DNA from: Desmodus rotundus
Lineage: Eukaryota; Chordata; Mammalia; Chiroptera; Phyllostomidae
Length of the DNA: 64,000 nt
Direction: 5' to 3'
Assembly (NCBI RefSeq): GCF_022682495.2
Contig: NC_071398.1
Location: 87,335,398-87,399,397 of the forward strand
Below, piece by piece: positions 1 through 12,322 of the stretch. The translations under genes were made by a program, and so were the position numbers. The notes under the pieces were generated by a model. The model saw nothing but the letters and a program-made list of their open reading frames with translations, made no database searches and was not told where the DNA came from. Every line of letters starts with the position of its first letter. Position 1 is the first letter of the stretch.

Positions 1-419
1 GAAGATGGAAACATTGGAGAGAAAATGTACAGTTAACGTGACCGAATCTTAGCCCGTTAAGACAATACATTCTTTTCAGTAGATGGCAATGAGAGCCTTA
101 TCGCCAACAGCATTGTCAGTATAGAGGGATAGAAGTACGTTTAATGGAAATATGTGCTTTATTGCCGTGTCTCCCCTCAGTTTCCATTATCTAGCTTAAT
201 TAGAACAATTGCTGTACCTTATAGATGATTGAAATGTTTGCTTATGAGTATTGTATATTAAAATATGTTAAAAGTTTATGTAATGCAAAGGGATTCTTAA
301 CTAGTTGAACTCTATGACTGATAGAATATTTGGGAATTTTTGAATCAACCGTGAAGTCATGTGTTTTAAACTATTACTCTTTTATAAACAACTGAATTCT
401 TTTTTTTTAATGTATTTAG
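1..419 (+). other. KCNK2: KCNK2 intron, 3' end only
   Basis: AT-rich sequence leading to the T-rich acceptor at 401-419. It carries no recognisable repeat or exon. The preceding KCNK2 exon, which should supply pore helix 1 and the first bases of filter 1, is outside the window. Confidence 0.85.
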
Positions 420-580
420 GGTTTGGGAACATCTCACCTCGCACAGAAGGGGGGAAAATATTCTGCATCATCTACGCCTTACTGGGAATTCCCCTCTTTG
501 GCTTTCTGTTGGCTGGAGTTGGAGACCAACTAGGGACCATATTTGGAAAAGGGATCGCAAAAGTGGAAGATACGTTTATT
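420..580 (+). CDS. KCNK2: KCNK2 (TREK-1) internal coding exon: end of selectivity filter 1 and M2
   Basis: This exon encodes the tail of the first pore signature (GFGN), the following ISPRTEGGK loop, transmembrane helix M2 ([20 protein letters not shown]) and the start of the M2-M3 linker (GDQLG...KVEDTFI). The acceptor AG is at 418-419 behind a T-rich tract, so the first glycine codon is split, with its first base in an exon before this window. The donor GTAAGT begins at 581, after a complete Ile codon. Residues match TREK-1 as I remember it. The exon joins in frame to 2823 (KWNVSQTK). TREK-1 is a dimeric plasma-membrane K+ leak channel, and M2 carries the proline/glycine bend involved in gating. 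The open frame seen upstream (359-419) and beyond 580 is intron. TREK-2 (KCNK10) is the closest alternative, but the last exon rules it out. Confidence 0.96.
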
Positions 581-2822
581 GTAAGTATGATAGCCTTTTA
601 ATCACTTGTAGTTATTGTTTAATCTATTAAATATTACACTCTTTCTATTAGCTTCTACATGTACAGTTAGACATTCATTATTGGAGTTTCCACAACAATT
701 GCTAGGTAGTCCTATTAGCACTGCGTAATTATTTTTATACTTACCTGAGCAAATAAATGAATTCATGAGAAAACCCCTAAAATATGCATGAAAAGTAGAA
801 ATCTGAGAGTCACAAGTTCAGATTTTTCAGATATATTATCTCCTACCTCTACTCTCCATTTTTGCACTTATTTAATGTGAATAACGATACTGACGATGAG
901 GCATTACTGGAAGAGTCGGGGATAATATAGGTTAAGGCTTAGCATTGCTAGTGAAGACTAACAGCATCTCATTATTTTAAAGTCGCTGTGGTGCCCTTGG
1001 TCATTGCTGGTGTCACTGAAACGTAAAGAGACCCTCTGTGAAAGACAGAGTAATACATAGCAAACACAATGAAGGTGATTATACAACTTAATTCAGTAAT
1101 GTCATTGATGGAAATTCATCTAAGGGATGTAATTCAGTAGAACGACAGTAATATACATGAAGATGTTCATGGACATGGACTCAATACAAAAAAATAAATA
1201 ACATGGAAATGCTTCAATTAGAATTTGGAGTAAAAAATGGTAATAATATCATGATTACAAACTTCTATTCTTGAAGATAATTATGGATCCAGGAAATGAT
1301 TGTGTTGGAGAAGGGGGTTATAAATGATTCATTACTACTGTGACCACTATTACAAATACGTTTTATTTATTACTCAATAATATTTTATATTTTCACAATC
1401 TTTTCAACAAAGCATTTTACTCTATGGATGAAATAAGACCATTGAGTATTGTTTTCAGTTTAAATTATAGTTCCAGTTTTTAGCCTTAGTTATGTTTCAT
1501 AGTCAAGTTCAAAGTTTACTCTCAAATATTTAGAATGGAGTAGGTATAGTTGTTCCAAAACAGAAGTTTAATCCGTTTCATGGTGTTGTACTTTTCTTGT
1601 ATTGATATTAAAAATACTTTGTATTTGTATTAATTGAGAAGTGGGGTTGGTGGCATAAACTGGTAGTACTGAATTGCTCATTTGCTGAACAGAGTTGGGG
1701 GAGCCTACGGGATGCTGGATAGTACTTCTCCTGCCGCATCTACATCACTGTATAAAACAAATGCCCCGCCCCGTTAGTGAATACAGTACAACGGACATGA
1801 TTCAGCATTTAGTACTAAATGCTTCTGGGAACTTTACCAATGAGATTTCTTTTACTCTCAGATATGTGATATGGATGGCGGGCTAGGAAAACTTTTATTT
1901 TCACTCTCCATTCTGTGGTTTCACAGATCTTTACTTCTAGAAAATTTGCACCCTCCAAAGTTCGGTAATTCTTCTACAGCGCAGGGCTGTGACCTGTGGG
2001 TTTCACAGTAGATGGGACAGATTTAGAAATGAAAAATACATGGTGATTAATTTCAAAAGGAGATGTGGAGGTAAACTACATTCATTACAAACTTGATTGA
2101 ATGTCGCACGGTGGAGGTTCCTGATAAGAGAAAGAGGTGAAAAAATATGGGCCATCTGATGACAGCTGCAGCTGAGGGGTGTTGCAGACTTATCCTCGCT
2201 GACATGTCATCGTTGACATGTGTAGCTTTGTGGTTGAAGGCCGTAGAGCAGAGAGACAGGTCATCTGGTTCACATGGGAATCAACTGTGAACTTTAAGTC
2301 TCTTAACATTACACTTTAATCAGTTGAATAACAATTGGAAAACGTGAAAGGAGTGAGGAGGTGTAATTTTATCAATTATCAGTAGTCAGTATTTAATTCA
2401 TGGTTCAGTTTTTTCCATTTTTCATATATTTCTAGATTGTGTTTACCCAGCAATCAATTGTATGCCTATAGAAAAGAATATTTTAAGAGTAGTTCAGGTA
2501 AACCAAAGAATGATGTGAGTCTAGAGTTGCATTCTCAGAGCCAATGTAATTTTACTTTTGAGAGTATTTTACCTGTTGTAAAGCTACGTAAGAGAAAAGT
2601 GGCATCGTTATTAGCATTGAGTGTTTTGAGCTATTTAGGGTATACCCAATTTTGTCTTTACTTATAAACACAATAAAAAAATCATGAAAATGAATAAAAC
2701 AACCTTTTCACTTGCTAATTTGCTGATAACAGTGTGTATATAGATTAGCTTTGTGCATGCACCAATAATCAATTAATCTCAGCCAATTCCTCTTTCTTTC
2801 TCTCTCTCTCCCTCTTCCCTAG
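581..2822 (+). other. KCNK2: KCNK2 intron, 2.24 kb
   Basis: Bounded by GTAAGT and CCCTAG. AT-rich, with only short open frames that have no resemblance to known proteins. I see no repeat I can name. The intron ends in a CT-only tract of about 25 bases. Confidence 0.9.
2796..2822 (+). promoter_or_regulatory. Strong polypyrimidine tract and 3' splice site of the pore-2 exon
   Basis: A nearly unbroken C/T run ends in CCCTAG directly before AAGTGG. Such a tract is a strong U2AF binding site and fixes the exon start at 2823. Confidence 0.85.
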
Positions 2823-3009
2823 AAGTGGAATGTTAGTCAGACCAAGATTCGCATCATCTCAACAATCATCTTTATACTGTTTGGTTGCGTGCTCTTCGTT
2901 GCTCTGCCCGCAATCATATTCAAGCACATAGAAGGCTGGAGTGCCCTGGATGCCATTTATTTTGTGGTTATCACTTTAACAACCATTGGATTTGGTGACT
3001 ATGTTGCAG
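2823..3009 (+). CDS. KCNK2: KCNK2 coding exon: M3 and second pore loop
   Basis: This exon opens with [10 protein letters not shown], the cytoplasmic M2-M3 linker end. It continues through M3 ([20 protein letters not shown]), the pore helix ([14 protein letters not shown]) and the second selectivity filter TIGFGD, whose codons lie at 2982-2999. The acceptor is a long CT tract ending CCCTAG at 2822. The donor GTAAGT starts at 3010, leaving one base of a glycine codon that is completed at 14854. The filter threonine, glycines and aspartate are all intact, so nothing suggests loss of function. It has 187 bases, phase 0 in and phase 1 out. In the dimer this pore loop alternates with pore loop 1 to form the K+ filter. 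Confidence 0.97.
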
Positions 3010-3091
3010 GTAAGTTTTTCCTGGCACCAACACTGTTGTCCTAACCCTTGGCCCTGAGACTTCACTTGGGTTTGGCGTACAACGGAGTGAC

Positions 3092-3568
3092 TGTATTAGT
3101 TTCCTAAGGCTGCCATAACCAAGTACCACAGACTGGGTGGCTGGAAACAAAAGAAATCCATTCTCTCATGGAAGTTCAAAATCAAGGTGCCAGCAGCAGC
3201 TTGACCCCTCTGAGACTCGGGCAGAATCCTTCCTGGACTCTCTGTCCAGCTCCTGGTTGGAGGCCATCAGTCCTCACTGATCCTTAGCTTTCAGCCGCCT
3301 CACTCCCATCTCTGCTTTCGTCACATGTGGCTTTCTCCCTGTGATTCTGTCACTGTGCCCACATTTCCCTCTTCTCATAAGAATAGCAATCATATTAAAA
3401 AAAAGGAATACCAGTCAACAGGATTAAAAGCCCACTCTCATCCAGTATGAGTTCCTCATAACTAACCCTTCTGTAAGGACCTTATTTCCAAATCAAGTCA
3501 CATTGCAAAGTCATAGGGGCTAGGACTTCACCGTATGTTTTTGGAAGACACAGTTAAATCTGTAATAG
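3092..3568 (-). repeat. MLT1-type LTR (ERVL-MaLR), reversed
   Basis: Starts TGTATTAGTTTCCTAAGGC, goes on through GCCATAACCAAGTACCACAG and ACTGGGTGGCT, and ends with the CTTATTTCCAAATCAAGTCAC and GGGGCTAGGACTTCA segments. This is the reverse complement of the ancient MLT1 LTR as I know it. It is a solo LTR, heavily diverged, inside the KCNK2 intron. Confidence 0.75.
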
Positions 3569-4949
3569 TGACAAAGCCAAAAAAAGTCATTCTATGACAG
3601 TGGAGGTAAGCAGATGGGTGCAGTTGAACATTTATTGTTTATTCTATGAAAGAAATTTGGTTGCTGGTTGTTCAGAATTTTATATTCCCACCCTATTTTC
3701 AGAAACCTAACATCATCCCCTTATTTTTTTGGTGCTACAAGAATTTCAGTTTAACTTATCTTTGCTCTTTTTTCCATAGGCCTTTTCATGTCTTAGTTTA
3801 AAAAAAAACACATGTACACTTTAGAAGATGTTCTTAGCTACTTAAAAACTTCTTTTCTCTTAGATATTTACCTTTTTAAATTTTCAATTCTCAGGACAAT
3901 ATTTTTGGCTTTAGCTAAAGTGTCCACATTCTTTGTTCACTTTAAAAATTTTTTCTCTTCTGTATATATTATTTCAACTGCTATTTGCTTTATTATTATA
4001 GTTCTCAGGACTTAACATTTCTATCATTTCAACTCTCTTTTTCCCCTGTTATATTATTTAATTATTATTAAATAACTTCAGCTTTAAATAGATCATAATT
4101 GTGTTAAAAGTAATGTAATAATGTACTAACATGGATCATTTTGACCACCTCCTGAAAATCTAAGCCATTCTTAAAAAAAATAGCTTGGAGTATTAGAAAA
4201 CCATGCCAAATATTATAGTGGGAATGTGCCATTACATTTTCCAGAATAAACTCACCAGCCGAATTTAGTTGTAGGAGAGTTTTATACTTTCTGATGATTT
4301 ACAGTTCCTTCTTGACCCAAACTTCTTCCTTATATATTTTCAGAAAGAGAATATTTTGTGTAGTTGTATGAAATCTCAGAGAAGGCTGACAGTTCACATG
4401 TTTTTATTGATTGGTTAGTAAGTGTAATTTGGCAAGGCCTTCTGTTCTGGGGAACGCATAATGTCCTTGCAGGTGAGTATGTTTTCCTGAGTGGAACTTT
4501 GCTTGGGTCAGAAATGCTGTGTGCAGGTCTGCGTGCTGGCTGAAGGGCCTGGGGCGGGGGGCACATGCTCTGCTGGAGATCTTTTAGTTTTCTAACTAGC
4601 AGAATGTGGAGAGAAGAGTCTCTGACACTTGTACGTCCACGTAAGAGCTTCTGTCCTGAAACACCCACTTTTCTACTTCTCATCAAAGCTGTATAATTGG
4701 CTTAAGTAGAAGTAGAAAGTGGATTAATATAGGAGAAAGACACAGTGCTGATAAGAAAACTTATATTTCTGGTATGTTAATCTTAGGCTTTTGCACCATT
4801 TTATAAATATAATTAACAACATCTCATAAACACTAGAATATATAGGTATTAGGTGATACATCTTCTATTTTTAGGCCAACATCATTGTATTGCTCGTAAT
4901 ATTTTTTAAATTTTTAATGTTTATTTTTATAGTAATGCATAGTTTTATT

Positions 4950-5165
4950 TATTTTTCAGATTTACTAAGATATAATTGATAAATAAAATTGTAAGATATT
5001 CAAAGTGTACATCCTGGTATTTCATACCATCTAGTTAATTAACACATCCATCACCTCACATATATATCCTCCCCTCTTTTATTTTTTGGTGAGAACCTTG
5101 AAGTTCTACTCTCTCAGCAAATTCCAGAGATATAATACAATGTATTTGTTATTTTCAACAATTGG
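4950..5165 (-). repeat. Old LINE-1 (L1M) 3' fragment, reversed
   Basis: The order of phrases ATATAATTGATAAATAAAATTG, AAAGTGTACATCCTGGTATTT, CACATCCATCACCTCACAT and GAGAACCTTGAAGTTCTACTCTC is typical of the mammalian L1M 3' region read from its minus strand. Short and diverged. Confidence 0.6.
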
Positions 5166-8100
5166 CAGATGGTATCAGTCCAGAGGCCCACATGGTCTGA
5201 GACTCAAAAAACCCCCAAATTATAAAAATAACTAATGTGGGTAGAGTCCTAAAATAATGTTGTACCTTTGTGACCACAGTATAAACTGGCGCAGAGAAAA
5301 AGGGACAAATATTTTTACTTCATGGTTTTGTAGAAGATGAAAAACAATTTTTTAAAAACTTACCTTAAGAACTCAACACTCTGAAGCTGGCTAGATCATG
5401 TGGGTTTCATTACTATCCAGTCTGCACCGCCCACAGAGAGACATTCTGCCCACAGAGAAGCATCTCTTGCGTCTCAGTGACCTGCCATTTGGCGTCGTGG
5501 CAGAGTATCGCGGGGGGATGGTAACAAAATGATATTCACGTGGTACTGAGTTTAGTCTAACACGTGTCGTTTTTATCACTAGGGTTTTAGTTCTTGTAGC
5601 CCTCTTGGAATTCATCATTTTCATTTTACAGAGGGAATAATGAAAAATAGCTGAAATACACTTGGCTAATAATTAGCAAAGGCATTTGCTATGATGGAAG
5701 TGACACATGCTGAGAAATATAAACGAGAGAAGAGGCAGATCGACATTAGTTTTGTTGACTTGTCTCTAGCTCCTTCATTTGTGTATTTTGTAGCTATTTC
5801 AGTCTTTGTGAACCCGGCTCCTAGTATTGTAGCCTTTCCAGCAAGGCATTGTCAGGGCGTGTTTTGGCCAGAGAATGTGGATGAGGGGGCAGGTGTCTGG
5901 GGAAGGCTGGGTAGGAAATGCGTGCCCTTTGCAAAAGTCTTCGGAAAAACAAAAGTTAGGAGCATTTTTTTAAAGATCTTGGGAAAGAATTGCCTTATAT
6001 AGTTCATCCTAAAAATAGTCTTTGCTTCTGGGTGATTTGTGACTATAATGTAAAATTATCCATTGAGTTAAGGCAAGTACCACACCTGGGAAATATGGAT
6101 TGTTTACTTTTTTAGAACCTTCTCTCTCGCTATTAGTTAGTGTTTTCACTTCACTGTGATATTTTTGCTGGGGGAAAACAAGAGGCATTGCTGGGACGTA
6201 AACCCTCTCATCTTTCTACTGGCCTATAAATATCCAAAGAGAGCAAAGTTGTACCTCTCGTAATGCACACTCACTAGCTGGCACCCTTCTCAAGTCTGCA
6301 CGCCCCACGCTGACAAGGATTAGGGTTTGATCTCACTGGGGTACAGAACTTCTTGGAAGAAAAATTCAAGAACTGCCATCTTCAAACTGCAGTGTTATTA
6401 AAGGAGAAGAAGTGCATTTGGAAAGTGATGGATAAATGTTTAGGATACAGGCTGTAACCTTGGTGTACTATCAGGAACATCTCATGATCAGCAGGTGAAA
6501 ACATGGTGTTTTAGACCAGAACGCTGAGGCAGAGAGCTCCTCCTTGGGAATGAGCAAGAAAGTCCATGCAGCCAGACTATGTCCCGTGGGGAGGAAACAG
6601 GTCAGTCCCTCTTCCTACGTATTCTTCAGCCTCGTTCCTTACATGTCACGATATACATGGTATAAATGAGCACGAAATAGATTTCTAGTTTATAAATAAA
6701 AATATTAACTTTGCATGAGCAAAACCTTTCATTGTTGGTGATAATGAGTCAAAAGCGTTTAGGGACCACTAGTTAGGACACAATGACCTAGCATTCGGGT
6801 TCTCTGTGTAGGTGACTGGGCAGAGGAATCCAACATTCAGTGGTTCTTCTGTAGGATGAGCTCTCCCTGCAGATTTTAATTTATATTTACATGTATGCAG
6901 GGGATGAGTTTTAGTGGCTGGCTGGCTACCTTAGTGGTTGGTGTTGGCTCTGTCCCACTGGCTGAATGTTCTAGAGCTCAGTGTTCTAGGGCCACAAAGG
7001 ATGTGGGGGCCCCAGGGTCTCTCCAGGGCTTTTATTTTACATGAGAATAAACGTAGCCCTACTGTCGAGAGTACTGCATGCGGTGTTCCCCTTCCTAAAA
7101 GGTGAGTAAATTTTTTAGCGAAGTGTCACATACTTGATTGGAGCATACTCACAATATATAGACAAATTTTTAGAGGCAAGTTAAAGTTCATGGCACAATT
7201 ATATCTAAGAGCTAAGTGTTAATTTCCTATGTTCTGCTTTTTAATTTTTGTCATTTTTTTTTATTTGATGAGAGGTCTGGGGTTAATAAGTTACTAAATT
7301 ACGATTACCTTAAGGACTGAGGGCTAGTTATATGGAATGGTGTGAAAAATTGAGTTCTACTTATTCAGGCTTGTTTTTACAACTAATCTCCTAAGTCCAT
7401 GATTTAAAAAAATAGTTGGTGATTCCTCAAAACTGGAGAAAAGGCAAGTTAATTACTTAACACGATTTAAAACATTTTCGAAGCTAGTGTCCTCTTTAAT
7501 ATATACTGTGAGGGTTAGAATAGATGAATTTCCACAAATTGTTTAGAAGCTGCCCAATGAAATGCTTAGAAATACTTTTCATAAACAGGTTAGTTCATGA
7601 GAGATAATATGAATGAGTAAAAGCCAGTACAAATGTATAATTCTACAAAGCAGTGAGTTCCTATTACCTACTTCACTAATAAAAACCAAAAGTTTTAGCC
7701 AAAAATTTAAATGTTCCAAGAAATCTTCATAGTTGATATTATACAAACACATTTTCCATCTGAACATGAATGTATTTAGTTATCCAAATATATCTTCTAG
7801 GACTTTTGATCAATAAGACTTAGTATATTTAGTTGAAAATGAATTTTTCTTCATCTCACATGTAGTTATTGAATGCTTACTGGGTAAATCAGCCTTTATG
7901 TTTAGTGCCTTTTGTTCTTCTATATAGAAAATGTAATTGGGGTTCTTCCCAGGTCATATTCTTCTTCTGGGGCATTTATCTTTGCTAAATTTTTACAAAT
8001 TTTTGAAGTTGTAGAGGCAATCAGCATCACATTTTTTAACTTGGAAAAATATATTTGCGTATCTCACATTAAGAATGGAGTTTTCTTGGAATTACGTTTT

Positions 8101-8559
8101 CAAAGCCATTACTGGAAACGCAGTTTTTATTGACCACACTACTGCTTTCTCTGATGACTGAACCACGACTCACGGAGCAGAGTGCTCCGAGTTTGCTTAA
8201 TTAAGGGAAAGGGGATTTTATCGTGAGAACATATAAATCCGTTGACAAACCGTGGAGGTTTTCATTTTGTTTGTTTAAAACAGTGTGTTCTAATAGAGAC
8301 CCTGCAGGAAACAGTTCCTGATGTTGCCTAAGACCTTTGCGACTATGTCAGAGGCCAGTTATTAAAAATGCTGTTATGGAGCTGATGACTGGTTGAAAAT
8401 TTGCCAGGAATTCAACAGATACCAAGGAAAGAACCTGATGAGGAGTGAGGTCTACCCAAGTTCAGTCAGCACTACTGTGGCCACCACAATGGCTCAGAAA
8501 AATTGCTTTGATTGGAAAGAGAGGGTCATATGACTCCTAGGGAGATGTATTCTATCATT

Positions 8560-8625
8560 CATGCATACATTCATTCATTCAGATGTTTGGTGAGCACATA
8601 TTGTACTGTGCTTAGCACTTACTGA
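8560..8625 (-). repeat. L2 3'-end fragment, reversed
   Basis: CATTCATTCATTCAGATGTTTGGTGAGCACATATTGTACTGTGC matches the inverted end of L2 (ATTCATTCAACAAATAT...GAGCACCTACTATGTGCC). Only the terminal portion is present. Confidence 0.5.
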
Positions 8626-8661
8626 TAAGGATTGCCCATTCTTATGGGACAGAATGTTCGA

Positions 8662-8698
8662 AATCCAGGAACATTACCTACCAATCCAGGAACATTAC
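8662..8698. repeat. Short tandem duplication, 21-bp period
   Basis: AATCCAGGAACATTAC occurs at 8662 and again at 8683, separated by CTACC. It is a small local duplication with no known role. Confidence 0.7.
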
Positions 8699-9754
8699 TC
8701 TTGTGTGTGTACAGAAAATTCTACAAGGAGTCTGGTATACAGCTGATTCAGCTAGTGACTCTCAGAGAACTCACAAGAGAGCTGATGGCTAGCTACATGA
8801 TTAATCAAATAGGATTTGACCCAAAAGGCTTAAAAATCCCAGAGACTGTGGACAAACCAAGAAGTTATGTAACTTCTAGGATTCAAAACAGATACAGAGA
8901 AGCCCTGTAGAGACATAGGGAGAAAAAACAGAGAAGGAAGTCATTCTGTGATTAATAGTTATGGCTTAGGGAGGCTGGCAGTAAATTTTACTGTTTGATG
9001 AAAAAGACTCCAAATTGCTCGATATTGAGACTCAAAGGTAATTTCTAGGGATAACAATCATGTGCATCTCATATACTGTACATTTCTATCCTCATAAAGG
9101 ATGAGTGAGCAAGGCAGTGTGTTGATTTTTCTTTCTTTGTGATTGTAAGATGTTCTAATAGTAGTTTTCCTCATTTTAGACCAAGTACCTAACAGGTAAG
9201 GGACAACATCTTGAAAGCTGAAATTGAACTTCCCCAAACACAGATTCCCATGCTAGAGAGGGCTACCTTTGTTGGCTTTGCGTTTTTTGGACTCAATAGC
9301 GTGTGAGAAGCCTGGTTGAGTGGGCGAACTATTTTTTAAGACTGAAGTCATACTTCCATTTGTGAAAAAGAAAACAGAATTTACAACATTACTGAACAAC
9401 ATTACTGAAAGCCTCTTAGTCCTTGAAGCCCGGAGAAAACACTTCATTTGGTTAAAATTGCTTTACTATAAAAAAGGGAAAACATACTAAAGCAGAAAGT
9501 TTTTCTTTCTCCCTTCATATTAAGGCAGTATTAACTTGACTAATAAAAATAAGTCAAACAAACCAAACAAATTGAAATCAATATTTAATATCTAAACTAA
9601 AATACGTACAGGCCAGTACAAGAGACTGTCCTTTTTCTTTAGAGCAAAGTTATAGCTATATCTATATTTTATAATACAGATATCATTTAGAAATTCAGAG
9701 GAGGTGCATAGAGTTGGTAACAGCCCAGAATGGCTAGATGATCCCCATGATAGA

Positions 9755-9910
9755 TGTACTTTAAAAAAATTGTTGAATTTATTAGAATAATATTGGTTAA
9801 TAACATTGCCTAGGTTTCAGGTGTACAGTTCTATAACACATCATCTTTATATTGTCTTGTGTCTTCACCACCCCAGGTCGTGTCTCCTTCCATCATTATT
9901 TTTATTTATT
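9755..9910 (-). repeat. LINE-1 3'-end fragment, reversed
   Basis: TTGGTTAATAACATTGCCTAGGTTTCAGGTGTACAGTTC followed by ACACATCATCTTTATATTG and TCTCCTTCCATCA is the reversed 3' UTR of a mammalian L1 subfamily, common in laurasiatherians. A related piece sits near 31910. Confidence 0.6.
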
Positions 9911-10237
9911 TTTTCTTTCTAAGTATTCTGTGATTCAGAAGCATCGCAGGGAAAGAAAATTAAATTTAAGGGGAGAAGTACATTGTATACTCAGTTTTTT
10001 TAGAGAAAATTAGGGCCACCTTCTAGCAACTGTTGGAATGATAACAGCAACAAGGTAAGGAGGCTTTTGGTGAAATAATACTTATCTTCAGACTCACCTG
10101 GTTTCTAGGTAAGACCCTGGAAGACAAGAGGCACACCTAGTTTGATTTAGTGTTTCCAGCACTAGCTAGTTGTCTACCGTTCACTGTGAGCAAACGAGGC
10201 TGGTGGATAAATGATGGGATCGTAGGTGACATGGACG

Positions 10238-10420
10238 CCCAGGCCAATGAAAAAAGCCTGTGACAAGGAGCCAGTCAGGCCTGGGTTTGAGTTCTAGCTC
10301 AGCTGCCTCCTTGCCTGTGACACCTGACATGTTATTTTACCTACTGAGACTGTGACTTCTCTATTGAAGAGACACTTACTGTTGAGATTTCAAGGAGCCA
10401 ATACAAACCTACCTTTCTCT
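10238..10420 (+). repeat. MIR SINE
   Basis: Contains the MIR core phrases GGCCTGGGTTTGAGTTCTAGCTCAGCTGCC and TTGCCTGTGACACCTGACA, followed by decayed CTCTATTG text. Ancient mammalian tRNA-derived SINE, plus orientation. Confidence 0.6.
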
Positions 10421-10743
10421 TCTGAGTTCTGAACAGACTGTGAGAGTGACGGCAATTGAATTATCAGCTTAATGACTGACAGAGACAACTAGAGAGATAT
10501 GGCTTACGTCTAAGGGCAATGGTCTTACTAATCGTTCTGCCCCAAGGGTCAGTGTCAGGAGTGGGAACACAGGCCCCTCAAAAGTTTAGGAAACCCATCT
10601 GGGGAGAGAATGCGTTCTGAAGCAACAATGCCAGCCTGAACCTTTCCTGGGCTACATTTTTTAGAACCTACAGTTTAATCTGCTAGATTAGATCAGGCTC
10701 TGGCTGATTTCCTTATTTTTTAAGCACCAGGAAGAAGTCCGAA

Positions 10744-10761
10744 GAGAAATGGCACTATTTA
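10744..10761. repeat. Target-site duplication of the bat L1, left copy
   Basis: GAGAAATGGCACTATTTA. The same 18 bases recur without mismatch at 11472-11489, on the far side of the L1. Their identity argues for a fairly recent insertion. Confidence 0.9.
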
Positions 10762-11471
10762 TTTATTTATTTATTTTTAAAGTATATTTTATTGATTTTG
10801 CTATTACAGTCATCCCAGTGTTTTTCTCCTCTTTATCCCCCTCTACCCTCTACCCTTCACTCCCCCACCCTCCAGCCTTCCCTCCCCGCTCCTTAGTTTA
10901 TGTCCATGGGTTGTACATGTAAGTTCTTTGGCTTCTCCATTTCCCATACTATTCTTACCCTCTCCCTGTCTATTTTGTGCCTACCTATTATGCTTCTTAT
11001 TCCCTGTAACTTTTGCCCCCATTACCTCCCTCCCCAATGAAAACCCTCCATGTGATCTCCATTTCTGTGATTCTGTTCCTGTTCTAGTTGTTTGCTTATT
11101 TTTATTTTTTAGGTTCAGTTGTTGATAGTTATGAGTTTGTTATCATTTTGCTGTTCATAGTTTTTGATCCTCTTCTATTTCTTAGGTAAGTCCCTTTAAT
11201 ATTTCATATAATTAGGGCTTGGTGATGATGAACTCCTTTAACTTTACCTTATCTGGGAAGCACTTTATCTGCCCTTCCATTCTAAATGGTAGCTTTGCTG
11301 GATAGAGTAATCTTGGATGTAGGTCCTTGCCTTTCATGACTTTGAATACTTCTTTCCATCCCCTTCTTGCCTGTAAAGTTTCTTTTGAGAAATCAGCTGA
11401 TTTTCTTATTAAAGATAAGGAGAGAATCTTAAAAGCATCAAGAGGAAAGGAGAGAGTTACCTACAAAGGAT
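10762..11471 (-). mobile_element. Bat LINE-1 3' end, reversed, with inverted 5' end (twin priming)
   Basis: A T-rich (ATTT)n tail start, then AAAGTATATTTTATTGATTTTGC and a long 3' region read in reverse (for example TAGGGCTTGGTGATGATGAAC), make this a 5'-truncated L1 of a bat subfamily. The final 60 bases or so (about 11412-11471, AAAGATAAGGAGAGAATCTT onward) run in the opposite orientation and correspond to the L1 part next further upstream. That is the signature of twin priming. The insertion is framed by the same 18 bases at both ends (separate entry). Non-autonomous now; no ORF survives. Confidence 0.8.
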
Positions 11472-11489
11472 GAGAAATGGCACTATTTA
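11472..11489. repeat. Target-site duplication of the bat L1, right copy
   Basis: Exact repeat of 10744-10761, placed directly after the inverted L1 segment, so the inverted part belongs to the same insertion event. Confidence 0.9.
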
Positions 11490-11970
11490 AAAGAGGCTGT
11501 CACACATCATTTGAGAGTCAGGAAGAGACTTATTTTAACTACTTGGAAAAGTTTATAAGATTCCTGAAACTTTTGTCCTTCCACTCCTTGTTGTTATTTT
11601 TATTGCTTTCCTATAATGATTAGCTAGAAAGCTCTTAAAATGGAAAGGATCTGTGTGCATATATTTTAGTGGCAACAAAGAAAACAGCAATGAGGTGACT
11701 ATTCCTGCCAAGTGGGTGAGGAACCCAAGAGTGGACAGTGTATAGTGTCCTGTAGCCTGTGTCTCAGGAGTCTGTGGAAGGAGAAAAGAAGTGATGGAGT
11801 GGCAGAGTAGACCTGGGGGTGGGGGCGGCATATGGGGAGTGAAGCCAGGGCAGAAAAACAACCCTGCGTTCTTAATAAGCAAGAGACCCACAGACAGGTT
11901 TCCTGCATGTAGCCAGATTAAATTAATGCTTACAACAGCCAACACAATTTTTGAAAGTTTTCTAATTTAA

Positions 11971-12002
11971 AACCAAAACCAAAACCAAAACCAAAACAAA
12001 AC
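11971..12002. repeat. (CCAAAA)n microsatellite
   Basis: About five units of CCAAAA with a slightly altered end, near the 5' side of the VES SINE at 12120. Confidence 0.85.
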
Positions 12003-12119
12003 TTTTAGCAAGTTTTTTTTAATGTTACAGATTATTTAATTTTGGTTAGATTCTTGGATCAAGTGAATTAAATAGGGTGGAAATTATTCATAAATCTTAG
12101 CTATCAAAAAGTGAAGAGG

Positions 12120-12322
12120 GACCTGGCTGGTGTGGCTTAGTGGGTTGAACACCAGCCTGAGAACCGAAGGGTCACTGGTTCGATTCCTGGTCAGTGCACA
12201 TGCCTGGGTTGTGGGCCAGGTCCCCAGTGGGGGGCACTCGAGAGGAAACCACACCTTGATGTTTCTCTCCCTGTGTTTCTCCTTCCCTTCCCCCTCTAAA
12301 AGTAAATAAATAAAATCTTTTT
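12120..12322 (+). mobile_element. VES-type bat SINE
   Basis: tRNA-derived head CCTGGCTGGTGTGGCTTAG with an A-box-like TGGCTTAGTGG and a perfect B box GGTTCGATTCC at 12177-12187. Then comes the body (CACATGCCTGGGTTGTGGGC, CCCCAGTGGGGGGCACTCG), a CT-rich part and the tail AAATAAATAAAATCTTTTT. Flanks AAAAAGTGAAGAGG (12106-12119) and AAAAAAGTAAAGAGG (12323-12337) form a slightly diverged target duplication. A family restricted to yangochiropteran bats. Confidence 0.9.

Noticed and set aside
359..601. 80-codon frame starting at an ATG before the first exon
   Set aside because: The part before 420 is the intron's T-rich acceptor region and the part after 580 follows a GTAAGT donor. The ATG is not a real start.
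5391..5640. Possible unlisted exon or conserved element around a 77-codon Arg/Thr-rich frame
   Set aside because: Somewhat higher GC and CpG than flanks, but no splice-site pair keeps KCNK2 in frame and no protein resemblance is seen.
11553..11945. 130-codon minus-strand frame with a hydrophobic start
   Set aside because: No signal-peptide-plus-domain arrangement I recognise, and the codon usage looks like intron. Probably chance.
12120..12200. tRNA gene suggested by A and B boxes
   Set aside because: The sequence continues into a SINE body and A-rich tail with target duplications. It does not fold as a tRNA cloverleaf with an acceptor stem, so it is a tRNA-derived SINE.
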